From positions 359,118-423,117 of the forward strand of contig NZ_LPUT01000027.1 of NCBI RefSeq assembly GCF_001563475.1: a DNA stretch of 64,000 nucleotides. The letters are read 5' to 3'. The position numbers were made by a program, and so were the translations under genes. Origin of the DNA: Sporosarcina sp. HYO08 (lineage in GTDB: Bacteria > Bacillota > Bacilli > Bacillales_A > Planococcaceae). The stretch's first letter is position 1; each line of letters begins with the position of its first letter. Under the pieces are notes generated by a model. That model did not search any database. It had not been told where the DNA came from and worked only from the letters and a program-made list of their open reading frames with translations. Of this stretch, positions 1-9,103 are shown one piece after another.

Positions 1-71
1 AAGGTATTTCGGTTATTACAGCTATTTTAATCATTTTTCCAGTCTTTGTTCCACTTATCGCCATTGCTTTT

Positions 72-542
72 TCAAGCCTCAAGATTGTGTCGATTCCATT
101 CGTGAAACGGTTCCAGCGCCTTTTCAACTTCCATCTGCATAAAAGGAACCATTCGCTGTTCCGGCAATCTCTCCTGATCGGAATAAAAAGCGTTTAATGG
201 GTTTGTGAAGCCCGCGCCGACTAATGCTTCCGATTTGCCGCAAGCATAGTAAATCTGTCCAACAGTCGACCAGTACGCAGCGCCAAGGCACATTGGACAC
301 GGTTCCCCGCTTGCATACAGGACGCAATCCGATAAGTCGATGGATCCGATTGTTTGGCAAGCCTCTCGGATCGCCAGCAATTCCGCGTGCGCGGAAGGGT
401 CATTGAGACGATGAACGAGATTTGTCCCTTTTCCAATCACTTCTCCGTCTTTTACAACGATTGCAGCAAATGGGCCGCCGCCATCTCGGACATTCTGAAT
501 GGCCATATCAATTGTTTGGTGTAACCATTTTTCATGTGTCAT
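72..542 (-). CDS. guaD: Guanine deaminase
   Basis: Zinc-dependent cytidine/deoxycytidylate deaminase-fold enzyme, 156 residues, the usual length of Bacillus guanine deaminase, which converts guanine to xanthine in purine salvage. The zinc and proton-shuttle motif H52-A-E54 and the second zinc motif P81-C82-P-M-C85 are intact. The start is the ATG at 542 because an AAGGAGGA site lies 7 bases before it; the TTG two codons upstream is too close to that site. Encoded alone, divergent from putP. A tRNA adenosine deaminase is the main alternative, but the C-terminal part and length fit guanine deaminase better. Confidence 0.85.
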   Translation of the reverse strand: MTHEKWLHQTIDMAIQNVRDGGGPFAAIVVKDGEVIGKGTNLVHRLNDPSAHAELLAIREACQTIGSIDLSDCVLYASGEPCPMCLGAAYWSTVGQIYYACGKSEALVGAGFTNPLNAFYSDQERLPEQRMVPFMQMEVEKALEPFHEWNRHNLEA

Positions 543-683
543 ATTCAAGTCCTCCTTGTCGAATGTCTGTTATTTCCCGGGGAATTTGTAGAAACAGGAA
601 ATGTTTTATAGTCTATCATCCATGGTATCTCTTTAATCGCCAATTTTGAATAGTTTTACATTACAAAATTGGTAAAGACTGCG

Positions 684-712
684 TTTTCATAACAGTTAAC
701 TAGTGGTATTAT
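684..712 (+). promoter_or_regulatory. Candidate sigma-A promoter of putP
   Basis: A TTTTCA -35 (684-689) and a TATTAT -10 (707-712) are separated by 17 bases, about 20 bases before the putP ribosome site AGGAGG. The -35 is weak, so this is only a reasonable candidate. Confidence 0.4.
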
Positions 713-735
713 GAAGGCAAAAGGAGGAAAGTACC

Positions 736-2223
736 ATGTCAAATGAAATGTATCAATTAATCGCAATTATTTTGTATATGGCTGCAATGGTCTTTATTGG
801 TTGGTATGCGTTTAAACGAACATCGAATTTAACCGATTACATGCTTGGTGGACGTTCACTGGGACCCGCTGTAACCGCTCTCAGCGCGGGCGCGGCAGAC
901 ATGTCAGGCTGGTTGCTCATGGGGTTGCCGGGCGCAATCTATTTAAATGGTTTAGTAGAAGCATGGATTGCGGTCGGGTTGACAATCGGGGCTTACTTAA
1001 ACTGGTTGCTTGTGGCGCCGCGTTTGCGTGTTTATACGCAAGTATCGAATGACTCGATTACGATTCCAAGTTATTTGGAAAGTCGATTGAAAGATAGTTC
1101 GCGATTACTGCGTGTTGCTTCCGGTATTATTATTCTTATTTTCTTTACGTTTTACGTTTCGTCAGGAATGGTTGCAGGCGGCAAGTTTTTCTTAAGTTCT
1201 TTTGGACTTAACTATCATGCCGGTTTATTAATCGTTTCGGGAGTCGTTATATTCTATACACTATTCGGTGGATTCCTTGCGGTTAGTTACACGGATGTTG
1301 TGCAAGGGCTCATTATGTTCATAGCTTTAATCCTTGTGCCTGTTGTGGGGATCTTTATAACAGGTGGATTTACGGAAACAACGGCGAGTATTCGTGAAGT
1401 GGATCCGCAATTATTGAACTTTGTATCAGGCGCTTCTTTCCTTGGGATCTTGTCTGCGGTCGCATGGGGGCTTGGATATTTTGGCCAACCGCATATTATC
1501 GTTCGTTTTATGGCGATCAGCTCTGTAAAAGAGACGAAAAGCGCCCGTCGCATTGGAATCGGCTGGATGTTTTTAAGCCTTTTCGGCGCGATCGCCACAG
1601 CGCTTGTTGGAATTGCTTATTATCATCAAAATACAACTGTTAAACTGGCAGATGCAGAAACAGTATTCATCGTTCTTGGGCAAATCATTTTCCATCCGTT
1701 CATCGCTGGTATTATGTTAGCGGCTGTTCTGGCGGCTGTTATGAGTACGATTTCTTCTCAGCTGATCGTTACTTCTTCGGCTTTAATCGAAGACTTGTAT
1801 AAAGCGGTATTTAAATCGGATGCTTCAGATAAGCAATATGTATTTTTGGGAAGAATGGCTGTTTTAGTCGTTTCAATCATTGCAATGGCGCTTGCGTGGC
1901 CGAATAACGAGTCGATTTTAAAAATCGTTTCATTTGCTTGGGCAGGATTCGGAGCATCATTCGGACCAATTATTTTGTTATCTCTATACTGGAGGAAAAT
2001 CACGGCAGCCGGCGCGCTTTGGGGAATGGTTGCCGGAGCGATTACGGTTATCATTTGGGGGAACGTGGAAGTTTTAACAGGGACTTTGTATGAAATTGTG
2101 CCAGGCTTCATTATTTGCTGGATCGTCACGATGATCGTAAGCTTGATTACTTATCGTCCAAATCCTGAAATTGAAAAAGAATTCACAGAAGCGCTTGAAT
2201 TGCTCGAGCGTGATGGGAAATAA
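736..2223 (+). CDS. putP: Sodium/proline symporter
   Basis: Sodium:solute symporter family (SSS) protein of 495 residues with about 13 hydrophobic segments. It imports proline with Na+ across the cytoplasmic membrane for nutrition or osmoprotection. The N-terminal region (LTDYMLGGRSLGP, then SAGAADMSGWLLMGLPG) and the segment LFGGFLAVSYTDVVQG are characteristic of PutP/OpuE. The ATG follows an AGGAGG site. Monocistronic, closed by a terminator at 2230-2262. Whether it serves catabolism (PutP) or osmoprotection (OpuE) cannot be told; no proline dehydrogenase lies beside it in this window. Confidence 0.9.
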   Translation: MSNEMYQLIAIILYMAAMVFIGWYAFKRTSNLTDYMLGGRSLGPAVTALSAGAADMSGWLLMGLPGAIYLNGLVEAWIAVGLTIGAYLNWLLVAPRLRVYTQVSNDSITIPSYLESRLKDSSRLLRVASGIIILIFFTFYVSSGMVAGGKFFLSSFGLNYHAGLLIVSGVVIFYTLFGGFLAVSYTDVVQGLIMFIALILVPVVGIFITGGFTETTASIREVDPQLLNFVSGASFLGILSAVAWGLGYFGQPHIIVRFMAISSVKETKSARRIGIGWMFLSLFGAIATALVGIAYYHQNTTVKLADAETVFIVLGQIIFHPFIAGIMLAAVLAAVMSTISSQLIVTSSALIEDLYKAVFKSDASDKQYVFLGRMAVLVVSIIAMALAWPNNESILKIVSFAWAGFGASFGPIILLSLYWRKITAAGALWGMVAGAITVIIWGNVEVLTGTLYEIVPGFIICWIVTMIVSLITYRPNPEIEKEFTEALELLERDGK

Positions 2224-2229
2224 TAGAGG

Positions 2230-2262
2230 AAAAGCCTGCAGACATTCTGCGGGCTTTTTGTT
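2230..2262 (+). terminator. Intrinsic terminator after putP
   Basis: Hairpin with AAAAGCCTGCAG pairing to CTGCGGGCTTTTT around a five-base loop, ending in a T tract. Confidence 0.8.
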
Positions 2263-2282
2263 TAAGGAGAGAAAAAGAGTTC

Positions 2283-2969
2283 ATGAAACTTGATCACGTT
2301 GTTTATTTTACAAAAAAAGACCCAAAGACGATCGTAGCGGAAAAGTTGGCTGAAAAAGAGCATGCAGTTGTGGGCGGACGCCACGAAAACTGGGGAACGC
2401 AAAATGCGCTTCGTTACGTTGGCAATGCTTACATGGAATGGTTATCCGTCGAACGGGAAGATGTTGCAAAGAAAGCACAACATCCGTTAGTGGATTTACT
2501 TTTACATGATGTAAAAGACGGCGAAGGCTGGGGGACAATTTGCCTGTCCGTGACAAATATCGAGGCGCTGAAAGAAGACATTGAAAACAAAGGATTCCAA
2601 ACGTCAGGTGTGTTGGATGCCAGCCGTAAAACAGCGAACGGAGAGCTTCGTAAATGGAAAATGCTTTTTGTTGACCAATCTGTGTCGGATGAATTGCCAT
2701 ACCCGTTTTTTATCGAATGGGAACAGGAGGAAGAACAACGTTTTGCGATGCTCCGAAAAGAGGGAACGATTTCGCCTTATGATGAGCAAAAGCAAATTGT
2801 TGAATGTCAATTCCACGTACATGACCCATTAGGCACGACTGGCGAGTGGGCCGTATTACTTTCACAAAAAGTGGGAGACCAGCATGATATTGTTTTGCCG
2901 AATGTGACGTTAACATTTATTGAAAAAGAAGACGGAAAAGAGCGATTAGCTGATGTGAAAATCCAATGA
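2283..2969 (+). CDS. VOC-superfamily glyoxalase-like protein
   Basis: 228-residue cytoplasmic protein that opens with MKLDHVVYF, the usual first strand of a vicinal-oxygen-chelate fold, followed by a second half resembling the Glyoxalase_3 type of Firmicutes proteins (segments PYPFFIEWEQ and LTFIEKEDGKERLADVKI). The metal ligands of true glyoxalase I are not clear, so the substrate is unknown. An AAGGAGAG site precedes the ATG. It sits between putP and hflX with no evident operon partner. Confidence 0.6.
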   Translation: MKLDHVVYFTKKDPKTIVAEKLAEKEHAVVGGRHENWGTQNALRYVGNAYMEWLSVEREDVAKKAQHPLVDLLLHDVKDGEGWGTICLSVTNIEALKEDIENKGFQTSGVLDASRKTANGELRKWKMLFVDQSVSDELPYPFFIEWEQEEEQRFAMLRKEGTISPYDEQKQIVECQFHVHDPLGTTGEWAVLLSQKVGDQHDIVLPNVTLTFIEKEDGKERLADVKIQ

Positions 2970-3070
2970 GAAACCACCTTGCGTATTGAAAAGACATGAT
3001 TATGGTAAAATAAAAAGAACAATGAGGGTATCATTAGCCTCAGGAAGGCCTAGCTGGAAGGGGTAATGTT

Positions 3071-4342
3071 ATGGAGATTTTAGTAGAACGGGCAATTCTT
3101 GTCGGTGTCCACGAGCAGCAAGATGAACATTTTGACTATGCGATGGAAGAGTTAAAGAACCTTGCCGATGCGATCGATGTAGAAACGGTTGGGGTTGTGA
3201 CGCAAAGTTTGGAGCGCCGCCACCCATCCCACTATGTTGGAAAAGGAAAGGTTATTGAGATCAGAAACGTTTATGATGCAACGGATGCAAATTTAATCAT
3301 TTTTAACGATGAATTATCTCCGTCTCAAATTCGGAATTTGGAACAGGAGCTTGAATGTAAAATTATCGACCGGACGATGCTGATTTTAGATATTTTTGCG
3401 CGGCGCGCTAGGACGAGCGAATCAAAAATGCAAGTTGAACTTGCACAGCTTCAATATACACTTCCGCGCCTTATTGGCTTACGTGCATCGTTAAGCAGGC
3501 AAGGGGGAGGAACGGGCGGTGGTTTTCAAAACAAAGGTGCTGGTGAAACGAAGCTGGAACTTGACCGCCGTAAAATTGAAGACCAAATTGCAAAATTACG
3601 GCGCGACCTGAACCATGTGAAAGATCAACGAGAAACACAGCGCAAACAGCGGAAAAGAAGTGGGATACCTGTTGTGTCGATTGTTGGATATACGAATGCT
3701 GGAAAATCTACACTCATGAATCGCCTTTTAGAAAAAATGGATACGGATCATTCCAAGCAAGTGTTTGAAAAAGATATGTTATTTGCAACACTTGATACAT
3801 CCATCCGTAAAATAAAGCTGATCGACAATAAAGAGTTCATCCTGACAGACACGGTTGGATTCGTTTCAAAGCTGCCGCATAATTTGGTGCAAGCTTTCCG
3901 CTCAACATTAGAAGAGGCGCGAGATGCGGACCTTCTTCTCCATGTTGTGGACGTTTCAAATGAGGATTACCAGTATATGGTTGAAGTGACAAACGACACA
4001 CTCCATGAAATTGGCGTTGAAAATGTCGCAATGGTCAATGTGTACAACAAAGCAGATCTTGCGAATATCATGTATCCGAAAGTTAGCGGTAATACGGTTT
4101 GGTTATCCGCCAGGGAAGGGAACGGTCTGGAAGAGCTGATCGCGTTAATCAAGCGGCATATTTTTGAACAATATGTAACGTGTAAACTGATGATTCCTTA
4201 TGATCGCGGGGAAATTGTCTCTCATTTAAATGATAAAGCCAACGTGAAGAACGTTGCTTATGAAGAAGAGGGAACATTGATGACTGTAGAAATGGACGTT
4301 ACGGAGCGCGATAAACTAAGTGAGTATATCATCAGTCATTAA
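3071..4342 (+). CDS. hflX: Ribosome-associated GTPase HflX
   Basis: 423-residue TRAFAC-class GTPase that binds the 50S subunit and splits stalled or hibernating ribosomes in homologues. The N-terminal HflX domain is followed by a glycine-rich linker (SRQGGGTGGGFQNKGAGETKLELDRR) and the G domain: G1 GYTNAGKST at about residue 206, G3 DTVGFVSKLPH, and NKAD as G4. A TGGAAGGGG site precedes the ATG. A strong terminator follows. Confident family assignment from the linker and G motifs. Confidence 0.95.
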   Translation: MEILVERAILVGVHEQQDEHFDYAMEELKNLADAIDVETVGVVTQSLERRHPSHYVGKGKVIEIRNVYDATDANLIIFNDELSPSQIRNLEQELECKIIDRTMLILDIFARRARTSESKMQVELAQLQYTLPRLIGLRASLSRQGGGTGGGFQNKGAGETKLELDRRKIEDQIAKLRRDLNHVKDQRETQRKQRKRSGIPVVSIVGYTNAGKSTLMNRLLEKMDTDHSKQVFEKDMLFATLDTSIRKIKLIDNKEFILTDTVGFVSKLPHNLVQAFRSTLEEARDADLLLHVVDVSNEDYQYMVEVTNDTLHEIGVENVAMVNVYNKADLANIMYPKVSGNTVWLSAREGNGLEELIALIKRHIFEQYVTCKLMIPYDRGEIVSHLNDKANVKNVAYEEEGTLMTVEMDVTERDKLSEYIISH

Positions 4343-4351
4343 AATTAAAAC

Positions 4352-4404
4352 AAAAACTGCACTGTATGATTGGGTGGGGGCCCGTCATACAGTGCAGTTT
4401 TTTT
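4352..4404. terminator. Terminator between hflX and the convergent ABC exporter
   Basis: A perfect 14-bp stem (ACTGCACTGTATGA with TCATACAGTGCAGT) with A and T tracts on either side, so it can act in both directions between convergent genes. Confidence 0.85.
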
Positions 4405-4455
4405 AATAAGAGAAAGGGGGTGGGATAGTAGTATTATCCCCGTAATTTTTGAAAG

Positions 4456-6174
4456 TTAAACCTTTTGGTATTGAAAATAATGAAGTCTTGCAAAAATGCC
4501 ATCTTCCTCGAGTAAATCCTCATAACTACCTTCCTCGGCAATCCCTTCTTCTGTCACGACAACGACATGGTCAGCGTCTTTAATTGTCGCCAGTCGGTGG
4601 GCGATGACAAGCGTTGTACGATTTTCGGCAAGCTCGGTCAGAGATTGCTGAATGATGCGTTCAGTCTCTGTATCTAATGCGGAAGTTGCTTCATCCAAAA
4701 TAAGGATTGGCGGATTTTTTAAAAACATACGTGCAATCGCAAGTCGCTGCTTTTGACCGCCAGATAGTTTCAAACCGCGTTCGCCAACTTGTGTTTCATA
4801 CCCATTTGGCAGCGAAGCGATAAAATCTTCAAGATATGCTTTTTCAGCGGCCTCGAAAATCTCTGCGTCGGTCGCATCTAATTTTCCATAAGCAATATTT
4901 TCTTTAATCGTCCCGGTAAATAAAAAGACATCCTGCTGTACAATACCAATTTGAGAACGTAAGGAATGCTGTGTCATTTGACGAATATCAATCCCATCGA
5001 TGGAGATAGAACCTTCATGGACATCATAAAATCGAGGAATTAATGAGCAAATCGTCGTTTTCCCAGCACCGGATGGACCGACAAATGCAACGGTTTTCCC
5101 AGCAGGAATTGTTAAATTAATTCCTTCTAATACGGACTTTTCACCATCATAGTGGAAATGAACATTGTCAAAAACGATTTGGCCGTTTAAATGGGGTACA
5201 GCAATCGCATCGGGACGGTCTTTGATATCTGGATCTTGTTCAATGAGATCTTGGAATCTACGGAAACCTGCCATTCCCTTTGGATACAATTCCAACAAAG
5301 CACTAATTTTGTCCACCGGCTTAATGAGGACGTTCACAAATAATACGAAGCTAACGAGTTCACCATAGGTTAACTTTCCGTTAAATGTAAACCAAGCACC
5401 AACGACAAGGACAAGCAGCGTTACAAGTCTCGTCATCATAAACATGCTGGAATGTGTCCACGCCATAACATGATAAGCTACGAGTTTTGCTTTTCTAAAA
5501 TTACGATTGTCTTTTTTGAAACGTTCGATTTCGAAATCTTCATTTGTAAAAGACTTTACGACACGAGAGCCAGAAACAGCATCTTCTACCCGAGCGTTCA
5601 CATCGGCAATTTTGCTATACATATTTTGCCACGCTGCGTTCATTTTGATATTACAAAATGTCACAAGAACGGCTAACAATGGCACCATGACAATTGCAAT
5701 AATGGCAAGTTCAGGATTGATCGTGTACATGATCGCAAATGCACCGATCATCGTCATGATAGCGATAAAGGCATCTTCAGGTCCGTGATGGGCAAGTTCA
5801 CCAATGTCGAATAAGTCATTCGTAATCCGGCTCATAATATGACCGGTTTTTGTATTATCGAAAAAACGAAATGACTGGCGCTGTACATGATTGAACAGGT
5901 GTTGACGCATGTCCGTTTCAATATTAATGCCAAGTTTGTGCCCTAAATAGCTGACCACATATTGTAAAAATGTACTGAGTAAATAAATGAATAACAGTAA
6001 AGCACTAATCCAGACAATTTTTCCCCAATCCCCTTCCGGGAGCAAATCATCGATGAACCACTTCACGGCTACTGGGAAGGCAAGATCCAGTAAAGCAACA
6101 AAAATCGCACTTGAAAAGTCGATGATAAACAGACGTTTATGCGGTTTATAGTAAGAGAAAAACTTTTTTAGCAA
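4456..6174 (-). CDS. ywjA: ABC exporter, fused permease-ATPase (YwjA-like)
   Basis: 572-residue half-transporter: six membrane helices (about residues 1-310), then an ATPase domain with Walker A GPSGAGKTT, signature LSGGQKQR, Walker B ILILDEATSALD and the H-loop IAHRLATI. Expected to act as a homodimeric exporter in the cytoplasmic membrane. Transmembrane segments such as HHGPEDAFIA and the ELYPKGMAGF stretch recall B. subtilis YwjA, which is known as a Fur-regulated gene; here it lies divergent from an iron-uptake operon with Fur boxes, consistent with that. TTG start with AAAGGAG upstream. The exact substrate is unknown. Confidence 0.8.
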   Translation of the reverse strand: MLKKFFSYYKPHKRLFIIDFSSAIFVALLDLAFPVAVKWFIDDLLPEGDWGKIVWISALLLFIYLLSTFLQYVVSYLGHKLGINIETDMRQHLFNHVQRQSFRFFDNTKTGHIMSRITNDLFDIGELAHHGPEDAFIAIMTMIGAFAIMYTINPELAIIAIVMVPLLAVLVTFCNIKMNAAWQNMYSKIADVNARVEDAVSGSRVVKSFTNEDFEIERFKKDNRNFRKAKLVAYHVMAWTHSSMFMMTRLVTLLVLVVGAWFTFNGKLTYGELVSFVLFVNVLIKPVDKISALLELYPKGMAGFRRFQDLIEQDPDIKDRPDAIAVPHLNGQIVFDNVHFHYDGEKSVLEGINLTIPAGKTVAFVGPSGAGKTTICSLIPRFYDVHEGSISIDGIDIRQMTQHSLRSQIGIVQQDVFLFTGTIKENIAYGKLDATDAEIFEAAEKAYLEDFIASLPNGYETQVGERGLKLSGGQKQRLAIARMFLKNPPILILDEATSALDTETERIIQQSLTELAENRTTLVIAHRLATIKDADHVVVVTEEGIAEEGSYEDLLEEDGIFARLHYFQYQKV

Positions 6175-6312
6175 CTGTAAGAGACTCCTTTCTTCATGTT
6201 CATATTGGCTAGTATAGCGAAAAAGAAGTAAGAAGACGATTTATTCATTTCTAGTGGCGAAGTATTTAATGTCATCCTAGTTTGATACTTTAGATGGTTT
6301 TGTTACTTTAAT

Positions 6313-6327
6313 CGATAATCATTTTCA
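6313..6327. promoter_or_regulatory. Fur box 1
   Basis: The 15-base site matches the 7-1-7 Fur consensus TGATAATNATTATCA at 13 of 15 positions. It lies just upstream of the -35 of the siderophore operon promoter and also faces the divergent YwjA-like gene. Confidence 0.7.
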
Positions 6328-6335
6328 ATTAGTCG

Positions 6336-6363
6336 TTGACACTAATTACCATCATGCTATAAT
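6336..6363 (+). promoter_or_regulatory. Sigma-A promoter of the ferric-siderophore operon
   Basis: Consensus TTGACA (6336-6341), 16-base spacer, consensus TATAAT (6358-6363). Fur boxes lie on both sides (6313-6327 and 6380-6394), so repression under iron-replete conditions is expected. Confidence 0.85.
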
Positions 6364-6379
6364 TGAGTTTGTGGCCAAT

Positions 6380-6399
6380 TGATAATCATTATCATTATC
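6380..6399. promoter_or_regulatory. Fur box 2
   Basis: Bases 6380-6394 are a perfect TGATAATCATTATCA 7-1-7 Fur site, and 6381-6399 match the classical 19-bp Fur box at 17 of 19 positions. It lies about ten bases past the likely transcription start, a position that blocks RNA polymerase. Confidence 0.9.
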
Positions 6400-6433
6400 A
6401 ATGAGCCGCAAATAATTGGTATCGGTGATAGCC

Positions 6434-7384
6434 ATGAAGAAACGTTATTTGATCATTACAGTCATACTTCTCTCATTTCTATCGTTATTCGTTGGAGTGA
6501 GCCATATTACGCCGATGGATCTGCTAGATTTTAAATCGGAAGAAACGGAAATATTTTTAATTAGCCGTTTGCCGCGACTTGTTGCCATTCTGCTTGCAGG
6601 TGCTGGCATGAGTATTGCGGGGCTTATCATGCAACAGCTAAGTAGGAATAAATTTGTTTCACCGACGACAGCAGGAACGCTCGATGCAACTCGTCTCGGC
6701 ATACTCGTCTCGATGCTATTATTTACGAATGCCTCTACGATTGAGAAAATGATTGTCGCTTTTGCATTTGCGCTTGCCGGCACGCTTCTGTTTATGCAAA
6801 TTCTTGACCGTATCAAATTCAAGGATGCGATTTTCATACCGTTAGTCGGGTTAATGTTCGGGAATATATTATCATCGATTACGACGTTTTTTGCCTATAA
6901 AGCAAATGTAATCCAAAACATGTCGGCGTGGCTGCAAGGTGACTTTTCAATGATCATGAAAGGGCGCTATGAGCTTTTATACATAAGCATTCCAGTGCTC
7001 CTATTAACATACCTTTATGCCAATCGTTTTACGGTTGCGGGGATGGGTGAGGACTTTTCTAAAAACCTCGGGCTTGCTTATCGACGGATTGTCAACATTG
7101 GCCTCATACTTGTCGCGCTTATCACAACTACTGTTGTGTTAACAGTAGGAATGATTCCGTTTCTCGGGCTGATTATTCCGAATATAGTTTCTATTTTCAA
7201 GGGAGATCATTTGCAAAAGACCTTGCCGCATACGGCTTTGCTCGGTGCAATTTTCCTATTAATTTGTGACATTTTAGGGCGGGTGCTGATCTATCCGTAT
7301 GAAATTTCAATTAGTTTAATGGTCGGCGTAATAGGCAGTGGAATCTTCCTCTATTTGTTGTTTAGGAGGAAGGCATATGCGTAA
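6434..7384 (+). CDS. yclN: Ferric-siderophore ABC transporter permease (YclN-like)
   Basis: FecCD/BtuC-family permease, 316 residues with about nine hydrophobic segments. It forms half of the membrane channel that imports ferric siderophore; the B. subtilis YclNOPQ relative takes up petrobactin. The ATG at 6434 (MKKRYL) is preferred over the TTG at 6416 because GGTGAT lies just before it. First gene of a tight operon: it overlaps the next permease by 8 bases. Fur-controlled by the sites upstream. Substrate identity is inferred from the set of four genes and not proven. Confidence 0.8.
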   Translation: MKKRYLIITVILLSFLSLFVGVSHITPMDLLDFKSEETEIFLISRLPRLVAILLAGAGMSIAGLIMQQLSRNKFVSPTTAGTLDATRLGILVSMLLFTNASTIEKMIVAFAFALAGTLLFMQILDRIKFKDAIFIPLVGLMFGNILSSITTFFAYKANVIQNMSAWLQGDFSMIMKGRYELLYISIPVLLLTYLYANRFTVAGMGEDFSKNLGLAYRRIVNIGLILVALITTTVVLTVGMIPFLGLIIPNIVSIFKGDHLQKTLPHTALLGAIFLLICDILGRVLIYPYEISISLMVGVIGSGIFLYLLFRRKAYA

Positions 7385-8327
7385 TTCAACAAAGTTAATC
7401 ATATTAATACTGCTAGCTGCATTGTTTTGTGGGTTGTATCTGTTTCATGGGTTAAATGGAAGCTTTGATTATGCGCTTCCGCGTCGAGGCATTAAGGTTA
7501 CGGCCATGGTGTTAACAGGCGTTGCCATCGCATTTTCAACGGTCATCTTCCAAACGATTACGCATAACCGTATTTTGACGCCAAGCATTATTGGATTAGA
7601 TTCACTGTATTTGCTTTTGCAAACAGTGGTCATCTTTTTCCTTGGGGCAAACCACGTAACGATTGTCAATCAACATGTAAACTTTGTCTTATCAGTTGGG
7701 ACGATGATCGTTTTTGCACTGCTGCTTTATCGTTTGTTATTTAGAAAAGGTTCACAGCCCGTTTACTTCTTGTTATTAGTTGGAATTATCGTTGGAACTT
7801 TTTTTGGAAGCATTTCGACATTCCTACAAGTATTAATTGATCCGAATGAGTTCATGCGGGTACAAGATAAGATGTTTGCTAGTTTTAACAATGTTAGCGG
7901 TGATCTTGTTTGGTGGGCATTGGCAATTATTGCAATTGCAATAGTTATTGGGATGCGATTTTCGAATGAACTTGACGTGCTCTCCCTTGGGCGAGATACA
8001 GCTATAAACTTAGGTGTTCCTTATGATAAAGTCGTAAAAATGATGCTTGTTTTATCGGCTGTTTTAATAGCAGTTTCTACTGCACTTGTCGGACCGATTA
8101 CATTTTTTGGTTTGATCGTTGCGAATTTATCCTATCAGTTTTTTAAAACGTATAAACATTCTATTCTAATTGCTGGTGCTTCTGTTATGAGTGTTATCGC
8201 CCTTGTCGGTGGACAGTGGGTTGTGGAGCGGGTCTTTACTTTCTCGACAACATTAAGTGTCATCATCAACTTTGTCGGCGGTGTCTATTTCATCTATTTA
8301 CTATTAAAGGAGAGTCGATCTGCATGA
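7377..8327 (+). CDS. yclO: Ferric-siderophore ABC transporter permease (YclO-like)
   Basis: Second FecCD-family permease, 316 residues, with about nine membrane segments and the typical motif TITHNRILTPSIIGLDSLY. It pairs with the preceding permease to form the translocation pore. The start is the ATG at 7377, six bases after an AGGAGGA site; the preceding gene ends 8 bases inside it, which suggests translational coupling. Part of the Fur-regulated iron-uptake operon. Confidence 0.8.
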   Translation: MRNSTKLIILILLAALFCGLYLFHGLNGSFDYALPRRGIKVTAMVLTGVAIAFSTVIFQTITHNRILTPSIIGLDSLYLLLQTVVIFFLGANHVTIVNQHVNFVLSVGTMIVFALLLYRLLFRKGSQPVYFLLLVGIIVGTFFGSISTFLQVLIDPNEFMRVQDKMFASFNNVSGDLVWWALAIIAIAIVIGMRFSNELDVLSLGRDTAINLGVPYDKVVKMMLVLSAVLIAVSTALVGPITFFGLIVANLSYQFFKTYKHSILIAGASVMSVIALVGGQWVVERVFTFSTTLSVIINFVGGVYFIYLLLKESRSA

Positions 8328-9085
8328 TCCAAGTTCGGGAACTGTCAAAGTTTTATGGGAAAAAAGCGGTTGTTGAAAAAGTAAATGTAACGATCCATCC
8401 AGGAAAAATCACTTCTTTTATAGGACCGAACGGAGCTGGCAAATCGACACTACTTTCAATGGTAAGCCGTCTTCTTGATGCGGATACTGGAGAAGTCCTC
8501 GTTGACCAAGACAATGTGAAACAGATGAAGTCCAGTGAATTCTCTAAAAAAGTTTCAATTTTAAAACAATCCAATTTTATGAATGCACGTTTAACAATAC
8601 GTGAACTTGTTTCGTTTGGCCGCTTCCCTCATTCCAGGGGAAGGCTTAATGCGGAAGATATCCGTATGATTGATCAAGCGATGGACTATATGGACTTAAT
8701 GGAAATGCAAAATCGTTATCTCGACGAGTTATCTGGCGGTCAGCGTCAGCGTGCGTTTATCGCAATGGTGATCGCGCAAGATACAGATTATGTATTGCTC
8801 GATGAACCGCTCAATAACTTGGATATGAAGCATTCCGTTCAAATTATGAAAATCTTAAGAAGGCTTGTCGATGAGCTTGGGAAAACAGTCGTTATCGTCC
8901 TCCATGATATAAACTTTGCATCGGTTTACTCTGACCGAATTGTCGCTTTGAAAAATGGTCGAGTTGTAAGAGACGGACCAACGAATGAAATTATTAACTC
9001 GGATGCATTGAAGGAAATCTATGATATGGATATTCCGATTAAACAACTTAGTAATTGCCGTATTTGTGTATATTTCAACTCTTAA
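8324..9085 (+). CDS. yclP: Ferric-siderophore ABC transporter ATPase (YclP-like)
   Basis: 253-residue cytoplasmic ATPase of the FepC/FhuC type: Walker A GPNGAGKST near residue 37, signature LSGGQRQRAFIA, Walker B YVLLDEPLNNLD, and an H-loop VLHDINFA. It powers import through the two permeases. The ATG at 8324 overlaps the stop of the upstream permease as ATGA. The C-terminal end CRICVYFNS is an unremarkable tail. Confidence 0.85.
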   Translation: MIQVRELSKFYGKKAVVEKVNVTIHPGKITSFIGPNGAGKSTLLSMVSRLLDADTGEVLVDQDNVKQMKSSEFSKKVSILKQSNFMNARLTIRELVSFGRFPHSRGRLNAEDIRMIDQAMDYMDLMEMQNRYLDELSGGQRQRAFIAMVIAQDTDYVLLDEPLNNLDMKHSVQIMKILRRLVDELGKTVVIVLHDINFASVYSDRIVALKNGRVVRDGPTNEIINSDALKEIYDMDIPIKQLSNCRICVYFNS

Positions 9086-9103
9086 AACAAAAGGATGGTT
9101 GAC

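Noticed and set aside
3..198. A hydrophobic frame running from the left edge (GISVITAILIIFP...) to a stop at about 198 on the + strand.
   Set aside because: Beyond base 71 it lies wholly antisense to guaD, a convincing gene. The first 70 bases might be the end of a membrane-protein gene, but a 127-base convergent overlap would be unusual and too little sequence is present to decide.
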